From: Clostridia bacterium
GTDB lineage: Bacteria; Bacillota; Clostridia; Christensenellales; Aristaeellaceae
Direction of reading: 5' to 3'
Length of the DNA stretch: 64,000 nt
NCBI GenBank assembly: GCA_017501255.1
Contig: JAFVXE010000005.1
Location: 104,802 to 168,801 of the forward strand
A program made the position numbers and the translations under genes. The notes beneath the pieces were generated by a model. That model was not told where the DNA came from. It saw nothing but the letters and a program-made list of their open reading frames with translations, and did not search any database. Within the stretch, counting starts at the first letter, position 1, and each line of letters starts with the position of its first letter. Below, piece by piece: positions 52,072-60,996 of this stretch.

Positions 52072-53454
52072 ATGGTGCAATCCATCTGGTATCACATCAC
52101 GGGTCTGTTCTGGTTCTGCCTGTATCTGCTGCCCACCACACTGCTGCTGTACCCTCTCCTGCGGCGCATCACCGGCACAGAGCACCACCGGGAACAGTTA
52201 GTGCCCTTTGCACTGTTTTCCATGGGTAATTATACCTGCAACCGACTCATTGTTTTCTATGCCAACGGTTTGAATCTGATTTCATCATTGATCTGGTACT
52301 CTTTATTGTTGTTTGTTGCATTCCGCAAACGGGGCTGGAGTCTTTTGGTAAACCTTCTGAAGACGATGCTGACCATCGTCATTTATGAATTGACCTGTGC
52401 TTTGCTGATCAATCTCGGAAGTCGTTTTGGCATCGATCAGAATCTGTTTCTGCTCACCTCTCCTGAAACCCTGCATAACCATGCCATGCTGCTGGCTTTC
52501 GGCATCCTGAATCTGGTAGGGCTGGTGCCCATGCTGGCCGTCACTTTGCTGGTGGAAGCCATCATCAGGCACAAATCCATGCCCAGTGAGGCGCGCCGCC
52601 GTCGCTGGCTGTATGCCCGTTGCATCATCCGGGGCGTCCTGTTGGTGGCTTCCGCCTTTACGGTATTCTCCCTGCCTCAGTTCATCTTTGGCCCCAATTC
52701 CTTCGCCATCACCACCAAGAACCCGGCTTATCTGGTGCTGGTCACTGCCGTGGCCATTATGCTGGGCATAGCCATTTCTTACATGGTGCAGGATATCCGC
52801 TACATCATTCAGCTCCAGCGGCTCAACACTTTGGAGCAGCAGCAGGCCATCAGCAACAGCCTGTTGCAGAACCTGCGCTTTTTCCGGCACAACATGGTCA
52901 ATATGCTCTACGGGCTGGAAGGAGTGCTCATCAGCGGCGACCGGGACAAGGTGACCGCCTACTACAACGAGATGCGGGAAAAATGCGCCCTGGTCAACAA
53001 TGAAAACATTCTTGCTCTGGAGCGGGTCACTCATCCTTCCGTCAGCGCTATTCTGCTGCATGGAGTGGACAAGGCCCGGCAGCTGAACCTGCCCATCAAC
53101 CTGTATGTACAGGAACAGGTACAGTTTGGCCGCACCCTCAGCGATGCGGATCTGTGTCAGGTGCTGGGCGTGCTGTTGGACAACGCCATCGAAGCTGCCG
53201 ACAAAGCCGAGGAACGGCACGTGACCGTGGAGCTGCGCAACGTGGACAACAGTCTGGAAGTGATCGTGAAAAACACCTACGCCGGAGAGGTTCCCCCGGA
53301 AAAGCTGACCATCGGCGGCGCTTCCACCAAGGAGGGTCACGAGGGGCAGGGCCTGCGCAGCTGCTACCACATCCTTTCCCGGCGCAAGGGCGCTTTCCTC
53401 AACTTCTGGGTCACCGGACAGTATGTGCAGGCGCAGCTTTTGCTGGGCCGGTAA
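52072..53454 (+). CDS. GHKL sensor histidine kinase, AgrC-like, paralog 2
   Basis: A 460-residue kinase built like the previous one. From DIRYIIQLQRL to the C-terminus (220 residues) I count 7 amino-acid differences from paralog 1, and the DNA there is also highly similar. The membrane sensor (residues ~1-240) is only weakly alike. H-box FRHNMVNM, N-box LLDNAIEAA and G-box GHEGQGL are intact. AAGGAGG lies before the ATG and the gene starts 22 bases after paralog 1. The two probably feed one response regulator. Confidence 0.92.
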   Translation: MVQSIWYHITGLFWFCLYLLPTTLLLYPLLRRITGTEHHREQLVPFALFSMGNYTCNRLIVFYANGLNLISSLIWYSLLLFVAFRKRGWSLLVNLLKTMLTIVIYELTCALLINLGSRFGIDQNLFLLTSPETLHNHAMLLAFGILNLVGLVPMLAVTLLVEAIIRHKSMPSEARRRRWLYARCIIRGVLLVASAFTVFSLPQFIFGPNSFAITTKNPAYLVLVTAVAIMLGIAISYMVQDIRYIIQLQRLNTLEQQQAISNSLLQNLRFFRHNMVNMLYGLEGVLISGDRDKVTAYYNEMREKCALVNNENILALERVTHPSVSAILLHGVDKARQLNLPINLYVQEQVQFGRTLSDADLCQVLGVLLDNAIEAADKAEERHVTVELRNVDNSLEVIVKNTYAGEVPPEKLTIGGASTKEGHEGQGLRSCYHILSRRKGAFLNFWVTGQYVQAQLLLGR

Positions 53455-53502
53455 GCTGTTCTCACGCTCCGATTTCTGATTTTTGCACAGGAGGAAGCAT
53501 TC

Positions 53503-54258
53503 ATGCTGCATCTGATTCTTTGCGATGACAACCCCCGCCACAATCAGACAATGACCTATCATCTGGAAAAAATCATACCCAACCTGCCCACGGCGTGCAC
53601 CATCGACCTGACCACCACCGACCCCCGGCAGGTGATCGCTCATGCGGCTGCCTATCACCATCAGGAAGACCATACCATCTATCTGCTGGATCTGGAAATG
53701 GAAACCGACCTGAGTGGGCTGGATGTGTGTGCAGCCATCCGGGAGCATCAGCCCAAGGCCTATGTCATCTACGTATCCGCCTATGCAGAATATGCCATGG
53801 AATGCTGCCGTTCCCATGCCTTCGATTTCATCCTGAAGCCCTACACCACCCAGCGGCTGGAAAACGCCCTTCGGGATGTGATCCTGCACATTGAGCGCAA
53901 CCGCTCCGTATACCCCCTCAACATTACGGCAGGCACTGTAACCCAGATGCTGGATCAGAAGGAGATCCGCTACCTGCAAATGGAGCGGGAGTATGTGACT
54001 GCTCATATGAACGGCGGCGTATTCACCTGGCGGGAGAGCATGACCCATCTGATGCCCCGGCTGAACCCGGACTGGTTTGTGCGCATCCATAAAAGCTGCG
54101 CCATCAACCGGCTGTACATCCAACAAGTGGATCAGAAAGGCCGGGAGGTAACCCTGAAGGGCGGCACGGTGCTGAGTATTTCCCGTCGCCTGATCGGGCA
54201 GCTGAATGGGCTGGAAGCACCCGTCCTGCAAACGGAAGGAAGCGACCTGAATCAGTGA
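53503..54258 (+). CDS. LytTR-family response regulator, AgrA-like
   Basis: A 251-residue regulator. Receiver residues: LILCDDN (acidic pocket), YLLDLEM (phosphoacceptor Asp at about residue 63), YVSAYAEYA and FDFILKPY (conserved Lys). The LytTR DNA-binding domain spans ~145-240: IRYLQMEREYVTAHMNGGVFTWRESMTHLMPRLNPDWFVRIHKSCAINRLYI. AGGAGG precedes the ATG. It follows the two kinases in the same operon. Its targets are unknown; I saw no clear pair of LytTR direct repeats nearby. Confidence 0.93.
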   Translation: MLHLILCDDNPRHNQTMTYHLEKIIPNLPTACTIDLTTTDPRQVIAHAAAYHHQEDHTIYLLDLEMETDLSGLDVCAAIREHQPKAYVIYVSAYAEYAMECCRSHAFDFILKPYTTQRLENALRDVILHIERNRSVYPLNITAGTVTQMLDQKEIRYLQMEREYVTAHMNGGVFTWRESMTHLMPRLNPDWFVRIHKSCAINRLYIQQVDQKGREVTLKGGTVLSISRRLIGQLNGLEAPVLQTEGSDLNQ

Positions 54259-54330
54259 TCTGCAGCACATTGGAAAACAAGGATAATCTTTCCTGTTGCT
54301 ATCAGCGGTTCATATGGCGCTACCAACGGT

Positions 54331-54359
54331 TTGCCATGAACTGCACAGTTTTATACAAT
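54331..54359 (+). promoter_or_regulatory. Promoter directly before a terminator-like RNA
   Basis: TTGCCA and TACAAT with 17-base spacing. The predicted start (~54366) lies only a few bases before a long terminator hairpin. Confidence 0.55.
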
Positions 54360-54368
54360 TCAATTAAT

Positions 54369-54440
54369 CACTGCCGCATCGCCCAGCCCTGTGCTGCCAG
54401 CATATCACGAACGTCAGACATTCGTGCGGCAGTGTTTTTT
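54369..54440 (+). ncRNA. Terminator-bounded small RNA or attenuator before GH31
   Basis: The outer stem CACTGCCGC (54369-54377) pairs with GCGGCAGTG (54426-54434) and is followed by TTTTTT. Inside lies at least one further hairpin, ACGAA/TTCGT. With the promoter just upstream this gives a ~75-base RNA without ORF. It may instead simply terminate the kinase/regulator operon. I recognise no known riboswitch. Confidence 0.5.
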
Positions 54441-54534
54441 GTGCCTGTTAGCCCTTGCCTTTCTGCCCCATCCGGCTTATGATAGAGGCAAGAAAAAAAC
54501 CATACCGAACCCTGCCGGGAAAGGAGAAATCCTC

Positions 54535-56961
54535 ATGAAATCACCCCTGCCCGATTACCTGCGTATGCCCGTGGATGCCGCCCCGGATCAAAGCCACATC
54601 TTTCTCAGCGGCGATGTACGCCTGACTGTTCTCACCCCCTGCCTTGTGCGCATTGAACAGGGTTCCTTCACCGATGAGGCCACCCTCACCGTCATCCGCC
54701 GCCATCTGGGTCCCTGCGCCGTGGATGTGGATACCACCGGCGGCGTCACCACCCTGCGCACGGATATGCTCACCCTGCGCCACGACCCTGCGCTGCCCCT
54801 TTCCCAGGGCCTGACCATTCAGCGGAAGGTGTCGCCGGGCTTTTTGTGGCATTATGGCAACAAACCCCTGCACAATTTAGGCGGCACCACCTCCACCCTG
54901 GACGGGGTGGACGGCGCCTGTCCCATTGAGGACGGTGTGTGCTCTCTGGATGGCTATGCCCTCATCGACGACAGCCAAACGCCCCTCATCCGTCAGGACG
55001 GCTGGTTTGCGGAGCATCCGGAGGGACTGGATCTGTACTTCTTCGGCTATGGTCACGACTATACCCAGTGCGTCAAGGATTACTACCGCCTCACCGGTGC
55101 GCCGGGACTGCTGCCTGCCTGGGCGCTGGGCAACTGGTGGAGCCGCTACCATGCCTATACGGACACGGAATATCTTTCCCTGATGGATGAATTCCACCGG
55201 CATGATGTGCCCCTCAGCGTGGGCATTGTGGACATGGACTGGCACCTGACCGACGGCGACGGCCGGGAGTACTGGAAGGACGGCTGGACGGGCTACACCT
55301 GGAACGAAAAACTGTTCCCGGATTACAGAGCCTTCATTGCGGAGCTGCACAGCCGGGGCCTTCGCACAGCCCTGAACCTGCACCCCTCCTCCGGCGTGCG
55401 CAAGCACGAGAAGCAGTACCCGGAAATGGCCGCCCGCCTTGGCGTTAACCCTGCCACGGAAAAGCCCATTCCCTTCGACTGGCTGAACCCGGATTTCCTC
55501 CGTGCCTATTTTGAGGTGCTCCACTTCCCCTACGAAGCCGACGGCATCGACTTCTGGTGGATGGACTGGCAGCAGGGCAACGACTACGCCGCCATCACCG
55601 GCGATGGGCGGAAGCCCAAAGGCCCTACCGGCATTACCCCCCTGTGGATGCTGAACCATATGCACTATCTGGCAGCCCAGCGGGTTGGCAAGCGCCCCAT
55701 GATCTTTTCCCGCTTTGCTGGGCTGGGCAGCCAGCGGTATCCCATCGGCTTCTCCGGCGATACCTACATCACCTGGGAAAGCCTGCGCTTCCAGCCCTGT
55801 TTCACCGCCACTGCCTCCAATATCGGCTACAGCTGGTGGAGCCACGACATCGGCGGTCACATGGGCGGCTACCGGGATGACGAGCTGACCGTCCGCTGGA
55901 TTCAGCTGGGCGTATTCTCCCCCATTTTCCGTCTCCACTCCACCGACAGCCCCTTCCTTGGCCGGGAACCCTGGAACTACAACCGCCGGGCGCAGCTGGT
56001 TATCGAGGACATGATGCGCCTGCGCCACCGGCTGTTTCCCTATCTGTACACCATGTGCCGCCGCAATGCAGAGGAACTGCTGCCGCTGGTGCGTCCCATG
56101 TACCACACCCACCCGGAATGCGCCGAAGCCTATCAGGTGCCCAACCAGTACTGGTTCGGCAGTGAGCTGATCGCCGCCCCCATCACCCGGAAAGCCGATG
56201 AAAGCGACCTGGGCAAAGCCGACAGTTGGCTGCCCGAGGGCACATGGGTGGACTTCTTCACCGGCTATGTGTACAAGGGCAGCCAGACCCTTGCGCTATA
56301 CCGCCCCCTGGAAGAAATGCCCCTGTTCATGAAGGCCGGCGGCATCATCCCCATGCAGGCTCACGTGCCGGGCAGCCGCAGGTTGGGCCTTGCCGAGCAG
56401 ATGGAGCTGCACCTTGCTGCCGGCGCATCCGGCGCCTTCACCCTCTACGAGGATGACGGGGATACCCTTGCCTACCAGCAGGGCGCCTATGCCGAAACCC
56501 GCTTCGCCCTTGACTGGCAGCCTGCCAAGGCCCAGCTGACCATTCATCCTGTCACCGGGCAGACCAGCCTTGTGCCAACCCGGGACTGGACGCTGTATCT
56601 CCATGGTTTCCGCAGAGGAACCGTGGTCAAGATGGGCGGAGAACCCCTGCCCATCCGCTACGATGAGGCCACCAACACCGCCATCGTCACCCTGCAGGAA
56701 GTACACGCCGACCATGGCATCCAGTTGACCCTCACCCATGAAGCCGCTTTGCTTCACGACAACAGCGACTGCCGCACCCGCATTCTGGACAGGCTTACCC
56801 GCGCCCAGAACAGTCAGCGGGACAAGGAATTCCTCCTGAAAACCGCCGACCGGCTCCTTTCGGATATCGCCAGCGGCAAGCCCCTGCAGCCCTGGAACAC
56901 CGGCGCTGCCGAATGCCCGTCTTTGGGCGGGTATATCGTGGAGATGGTAAGGCAGGTGTGA
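54535..56961 (+). CDS. GH31 alpha-glycosidase
   Basis: An 808-residue retaining alpha-glycosidase. An N-terminal beta-sandwich is followed by a TIM barrel with nucleophile D344 in GIDFWWMDWQQG and acid/base D409 in FSGDT, plus SWWSHDIGGHMGG; C-terminal beta domains follow. The start at 54535 has AAAGGAG. It has no signal peptide, so it acts on imported oligosaccharides. The W-W-M-D-W form differs from the common W-x-D-M-N-E of alpha-glucosidases and is seen in a distinct GH31 subgroup; I do not assign a linkage. The last ~90 residues (HDNSDCRTRILDRLTRAQNSQRDKE ...) are an extra helical tail. Confidence 0.92.
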   Translation: MKSPLPDYLRMPVDAAPDQSHIFLSGDVRLTVLTPCLVRIEQGSFTDEATLTVIRRHLGPCAVDVDTTGGVTTLRTDMLTLRHDPALPLSQGLTIQRKVSPGFLWHYGNKPLHNLGGTTSTLDGVDGACPIEDGVCSLDGYALIDDSQTPLIRQDGWFAEHPEGLDLYFFGYGHDYTQCVKDYYRLTGAPGLLPAWALGNWWSRYHAYTDTEYLSLMDEFHRHDVPLSVGIVDMDWHLTDGDGREYWKDGWTGYTWNEKLFPDYRAFIAELHSRGLRTALNLHPSSGVRKHEKQYPEMAARLGVNPATEKPIPFDWLNPDFLRAYFEVLHFPYEADGIDFWWMDWQQGNDYAAITGDGRKPKGPTGITPLWMLNHMHYLAAQRVGKRPMIFSRFAGLGSQRYPIGFSGDTYITWESLRFQPCFTATASNIGYSWWSHDIGGHMGGYRDDELTVRWIQLGVFSPIFRLHSTDSPFLGREPWNYNRRAQLVIEDMMRLRHRLFPYLYTMCRRNAEELLPLVRPMYHTHPECAEAYQVPNQYWFGSELIAAPITRKADESDLGKADSWLPEGTWVDFFTGYVYKGSQTLALYRPLEEMPLFMKAGGIIPMQAHVPGSRRLGLAEQMELHLAAGASGAFTLYEDDGDTLAYQQGAYAETRFALDWQPAKAQLTIHPVTGQTSLVPTRDWTLYLHGFRRGTVVKMGGEPLPIRYDEATNTAIVTLQEVHADHGIQLTLTHEAALLHDNSDCRTRILDRLTRAQNSQRDKEFLLKTADRLLSDIASGKPLQPWNTGAAECPSLGGYIVEMVRQV

Positions 56962-56982
56962 GGAAGGGACGGGTGTAGGACG

Positions 56983-57035
56983 GTCAGGGGCGCTGCCCCT
57001 GACAACCCCGGCAGGGAGCAAGGCTCCCTGCACCC
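56983..57035 (+). repeat. Two-hairpin intergenic repeat, copy B
   Basis: GTCAGGGGC-GCT-GCCCCTGAC, then CCCCGGCAG leading into CAGGGAGC-aag-GCTCCCTG and CACCC. The layout is the same as copies A and C. It lies 20 bases after the GH31 stop. The remaining gap to 57151 has no gene that I can see. Confidence 0.75.
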
Positions 57036-57151
57036 TCTCATTGCCCCGTTTCACGGACAAAAAAGGGCAAATCATGGCCTGGAATTCGCTGCTGTTGTTC
57101 ATACCCTGCGCATTCCCATAACGGCTACAAAACAACCAAAGGAGAAACCCT

Positions 57152-58408
57152 ATGAACTGGAAACCCATGATTCTTCTCATCGTGTCCCTGACCAGCGCCT
57201 ACCAGATGCTGCTTCACTTCATCCAGTACCGCTCCGCATCCAACCCCATCCCGGAAAACGTCAGCGACATATATGATGCGGAAACCCACAAACGCTGGAT
57301 GGCATACTCCGGCGAAAAGAACCGTTTGCAGATTTTTGCCTCCCTCATCAGCTGGGCTATCACCTTTGTGCTGCTTTGCCTGAATGCCCATGCCGCCGTG
57401 GCGAAGCTGTTTCCCCAGAATCTGTATGTGCAGCTAATGGTGGTCATCACCTTCCAGACCCTGCTGGAAACCCTCTTTTCCATTCCCCTTGGCTATATCA
57501 ACACCATGAAGATCGAGGAAAAATACGGTTTCAACCGTTCCACCAAAAAGACCTTCGCCATCGATCAGGTGCGGAATCTGCTCATTGAGCTGGTGCTGGG
57601 CATCGTTTTGGGCGTATTGCTGTGCGCTCTGCACCAGTGGCTGGGGGATGGCATGGTGCTGCTCTTTGCCGCCTGTGTGTTTGCTATCGGGCTGTTCATT
57701 TCCTTCCTGTACCCCATTCTCAGCCGCATGAGCAACAAATTTGTGCCCTTGGAAGAGGGCGAACTGCGGGAAAAGCTCACCGCCCTGCTCACCAAGCACG
57801 GCTACAAAGTGAAGGCCATCGAGGTGATGGACGCCTCCCGCCGCACCACCAAATCCAACGCCTACTTTACCGGCTTTGGCAGCCTGAAAACCATCGTTCT
57901 CTACGATAATCTGGTCAACACCATGACCCCGGACGAAATCTGCGCTGTGTTTGCCCACGAGCTGGGCCACGGTCTGAACAAGGATGTGCTGAAAATGCAG
58001 CTGATGAATCTGGGCAATATGCTGCTGATGGCGCTGCTGGCATGGCTGTGCGTCCGCACAGTCGGGATGCACACCGCCTTTGGGTTTGGCAGCGTGAACT
58101 ATGGCTTTGCCTACATCCTGCTGGGCTGCGCATGGCTCGCCCTGCTTTCTCCCCTGACCGGCCTCATCACCAGCGCATACAGCCGCCGGGCTGAATACCG
58201 GGCCGACCGGCAGGCCATCAGCGAAGGATATGGTCAGGCGCTCATCACCGGTTTGAAAAAGCTGGCCAAGGACAATTTCTCCCATCTATCCCCCTCGCCT
58301 TTGCTGGTGAAACTCACCTACAGCCATCCGCCCCTGAGTCAGCGCATCGCCGCCATCGAAGCCGCCCTGCCTCCTTCCCAGACGCCCGAAACCGACCCGG
58401 TGGAATAG
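57152..58408 (+). CDS. M48 (Ste24-like) membrane metallopeptidase
   Basis: A 418-residue integral membrane zinc protease. Several helices (~5-22, 60-80, 95-112, 145-195) precede the catalytic VFAHELGHGLNKDV (H269, E270, H273); two more helices follow; EYRADRQA supplies the third zinc ligand. The segment STKKTFAIDQVRN and NAYFTGFGSLKTIVLYDNL are typical of the CAAX prenyl protease 1/Ste24 group. It probably degrades membrane proteins. It ends with TAG, followed by an ACCCGGCAG/CTGCCGGGT hairpin at 58449-58475. Confidence 0.92.
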   Translation: MNWKPMILLIVSLTSAYQMLLHFIQYRSASNPIPENVSDIYDAETHKRWMAYSGEKNRLQIFASLISWAITFVLLCLNAHAAVAKLFPQNLYVQLMVVITFQTLLETLFSIPLGYINTMKIEEKYGFNRSTKKTFAIDQVRNLLIELVLGIVLGVLLCALHQWLGDGMVLLFAACVFAIGLFISFLYPILSRMSNKFVPLEEGELREKLTALLTKHGYKVKAIEVMDASRRTTKSNAYFTGFGSLKTIVLYDNLVNTMTPDEICAVFAHELGHGLNKDVLKMQLMNLGNMLLMALLAWLCVRTVGMHTAFGFGSVNYGFAYILLGCAWLALLSPLTGLITSAYSRRAEYRADRQAISEGYGQALITGLKKLAKDNFSHLSPSPLLVKLTYSHPPLSQRIAAIEAALPPSQTPETDPVE

Positions 58409-58541
58409 GCCATCCCTACCAAACGAAATATTCAGCGTTATTTTACCAAACCCGGCAGGACATTCCCCTGCCGGGTCGAATGTGTTAGAGGTCAAGTGCG
58501 CCAACGTGTGCACACCACAACAGAAACGAGGAATTTCCATC

Positions 58542-59576
58542 ATGCGTATTTTTGAAGGCTATCAGAAGGGCATCAATCTGGGCGGTTGGCTGAGCCAGCT
58601 GCTGGGCACCGATGACGCCCACTTCAACGGCTTCATCACCGAAAGCGACATCGCCAACATCGCCGCCATGGGCTGTGACCACGTGCGTCTGCCTGTGGAC
58701 TGCGACACCGTATTCGCCGATATGGGCAACACCATCCTGCCCCGCATCGAATACATCGACAAGTGCATCGACTGGTGCGGCAAGCACGGCCTCAATCTGG
58801 TGCTGGACCTGCACAAGACCTTCGGCTATATGTTCTCCACCAACGACCGCAACTTTGGCGCCACCTTCTTCCACGATGCCGACCTGCAGGCTGCCTTCCT
58901 GCGCATCTGGACGGTGTTTGCCAATCGCTACGGCAAGTATGCCGACCGGGTGGCCTTTGAGCTGCTCAACGAAGTGGACCTGCCCGATGTGGTCAACGAG
59001 TGGAACGGCATCATCCGCAAGGCCATCGAGACCATCCGCCCCATCGCTCCCGACACCTGGATTCTGGTGGGCGGCGTGCGCTACAACGCCGTAACCAGCG
59101 TGCCCACCCTGGACAAGCCCTACGATGACAAGATCGTTTACAATTTCCACTGCTATGAACCCCTGATCTTCACCCATCAGAAGGCCTACTGGGTCAACCA
59201 TATGCCCCGTGACTTCGAAATCGCCTATCCCCTGCCTGTGGGCGCTTACATGAAAGCCGCCGAAGAGCTTGGAATGTGGCAGGCCGGCGAGGCCAAGCCC
59301 GGTGATGAAGAGCTTATCAGTCCCGAATATTTCCAGAAGATGTTCAAGGTGGCTGTGGATGCCGCTGAGGCCGTCAATGCGCCCCTGTACTGCGGCGAAT
59401 ACGGCGTTATCGATCTGGCGCCTGTGCCCGATACCCTCCGCTGGCTGACCGATATCAACGCTGCTTTCACCAAGTACGGCATCGGCCGTGCCCTCTGGAC
59501 CTACAAGAAGCACAGTTTCGGCCTTATGGATGCTCACTACGACGACATCCGGGAAGAAATGGTGAAGGTGCTGTAA
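58542..59576 (+). CDS. GH5-family glycosidase
   Basis: A 344-residue TIM-barrel retaining hydrolase. The acid/base is E144 in FELLNEVDLP, the nucleophile E286 in LYCGEYGVIDLAP; other GH5 marks are GINLGGWLSQ, HVRLPVD and NLVLDLHKTFG, and VYNFHCYEPLIFTHQ. It has no signal peptide, so it is intracellular. The subfamily fits endoglucanase or exo-beta-glucanase types that cut short glucans. Its ribosome binding site (GAGGAA) is moderate. Confidence 0.92.
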   Translation: MRIFEGYQKGINLGGWLSQLLGTDDAHFNGFITESDIANIAAMGCDHVRLPVDCDTVFADMGNTILPRIEYIDKCIDWCGKHGLNLVLDLHKTFGYMFSTNDRNFGATFFHDADLQAAFLRIWTVFANRYGKYADRVAFELLNEVDLPDVVNEWNGIIRKAIETIRPIAPDTWILVGGVRYNAVTSVPTLDKPYDDKIVYNFHCYEPLIFTHQKAYWVNHMPRDFEIAYPLPVGAYMKAAEELGMWQAGEAKPGDEELISPEYFQKMFKVAVDAAEAVNAPLYCGEYGVIDLAPVPDTLRWLTDINAAFTKYGIGRALWTYKKHSFGLMDAHYDDIREEMVKVL

Positions 59577-59631
59577 AAAAGATGTGAGCAGAAGTGTTGC
59601 GCCTGAAATTGCAGCTTTGCCGCCCATCAGC

Positions 59632-59674
59632 AAACAAAGCCTGTGAAGGACTTTTCCTCCACAGGCTTTGTTTG
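59632..59674. terminator. Bidirectional intrinsic terminator
   Basis: AAACAAAGCCTGTG ... CACAGGCTTTGTTT between the GH5 gene and the converging anti-sigma gene. Confidence 0.88.
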
Positions 59675-59676
59675 TG

Positions 59677-60996
59677 TCACTCCATTTCCATTCTGCATCC
59701 CCGTTCATAGTCCAGACGGTAGATGCTGATGGCATCCTCCGGTACGGGAGCGTCCGGATCATAGGTTGGGCCTGCAAACAGGGGATCCCACTGGGAATTC
59801 ATCTCTTTGGCCGGGGCCAGCCACACTTCCTTGGGCAATTCACCAGAGATGGGCGACAGCATCATCGTCAGATGCACCGGCTTCCCATCCTCCATATCGC
59901 CCCAGTAGCTGCCGTTGTTCAGCAGCCGGCGGCCTTCCCGGTCCACCAATTGCAGTCCGTCCCGCAGCAGTTGCCGTACTGCCTGCGGATCGCCGGTCAG
60001 GTCGCCTTCCAGCTGCCCGCCTGCATGGCTCAACTGGAAACTCGTCAGTGTGAAGGTGCAGCCATCCAGTTGATAGCTTGTTTGGGTGGGCTTTGCCAGC
60101 TGTACCCCCTCGCTGCTCAGGGTAACAGGCACCTCCAGGGTGAGGGTATCCACCCCTTCCGCCCAGCCCAGCTGCCGGAACACCTCTGCGTACATTTCCG
60201 AACCGGACTGAGAAGCATTGTAGGCCCGATAGGCATCCTCAGGACGGAACAGCCACAGGTTGCAATAGCCGGTTTCATCCGTTACCAGACATTGGCGGGT
60301 TTCGTTGGGGTTTTCCCCCTCATATGCCCGGTAATCCACTATCTGTGGCGTTTGGATGGGTCTCCACACCGTCACCGTCAGGCGCAGAATATGCTCGCCC
60401 TGAGGAATGGCAGCCTGACCAAGATATTTCCCGTTTTCATCCAACAGATGACCATACGTTGCTTCATGGTACAGCACATAACTTTCCGGCAGGGGGATGC
60501 CATCCACTGTGCCCCCCAGCAAAACACCGGCGCTGCCAGCGCCCTCCATCAGCAAATCGCCGCCGGTGCGGTCAAGGGGCAGATTTCCCAGCGAGAGTTC
60601 ATCCACGGTATACAAAAGGAGTTCGTCAGTGGGGTTGCTGAGCGTTACAGAAGTATGCAATGCCCTGCCGTCATAGAGCAGCTCATCCAATGTCAGGCTG
60701 CCGGATGGGGTGGCGGCCGTTTCCTGCGGGGTCTGAATCTGTGCAAGCAGCGCATCCGGTGCTTCTCCGCCGTAGCGGTACAGATGATCCGCAATATTGG
60801 AATGCATCAGCGCAACCGCTGCGCCCAGCGTCAGGATCAAAACAGCAATCACCACTGCCAGTGATACCGTCATTTTCTTTTTCACAGGCTCGTTTTCTCC
60901 TTTCATTTGTGCCAGAATCTGACACTTGCGGTACGGGGAGAGCTGACAGCCGGTAATGGCATCATTCAGCGCCTGTCTCAATTCGGTTTCTTTCAT
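59677..60996 (-). CDS. Putative anti-sigma factor with large extracytoplasmic domain
   Basis: A 439-residue single-pass protein. The N-terminal ~45 residues (MKETELRQALNDAITGCQLSPYRKCQILAQM) are cytosolic and probably bind the sigma factor; one helix (~49-70) follows; then ~365 outer residues rich in beta strands with LTLDELLYDGRALHTSVTLSNPTDE, a pattern seen in DUF4179-type anti-sigma proteins. The start at 60996 overlaps the sigma gene stop (ATGA). It presumably holds the sigma factor inactive until an envelope signal. No zinc-binding H-x-x-x-C-x-x-C motif is present. Confidence 0.78.
   Translation of the reverse strand: MKETELRQALNDAITGCQLSPYRKCQILAQMKGENEPVKKKMTVSLAVVIAVLILTLGAAVALMHSNIADHLYRYGGEAPDALLAQIQTPQETAATPSGSLTLDELLYDGRALHTSVTLSNPTDELLLYTVDELSLGNLPLDRTGGDLLMEGAGSAGVLLGGTVDGIPLPESYVLYHEATYGHLLDENGKYLGQAAIPQGEHILRLTVTVWRPIQTPQIVDYRAYEGENPNETRQCLVTDETGYCNLWLFRPEDAYRAYNASQSGSEMYAEVFRQLGWAEGVDTLTLEVPVTLSSEGVQLAKPTQTSYQLDGCTFTLTSFQLSHAGGQLEGDLTGDPQAVRQLLRDGLQLVDREGRRLLNNGSYWGDMEDGKPVHLTMMLSPISGELPKEVWLAPAKEMNSQWDPLFAGPTYDPDAPVPEDAISIYRLDYERGCRMEME

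Noticed and set aside
54259..54534. AgrD-like signal peptide gene near the kinase pair
   Set aside because: No short ORF with ribosome binding site and a Cys/Ser-containing thiolactone region was found here or in 50506-50660.
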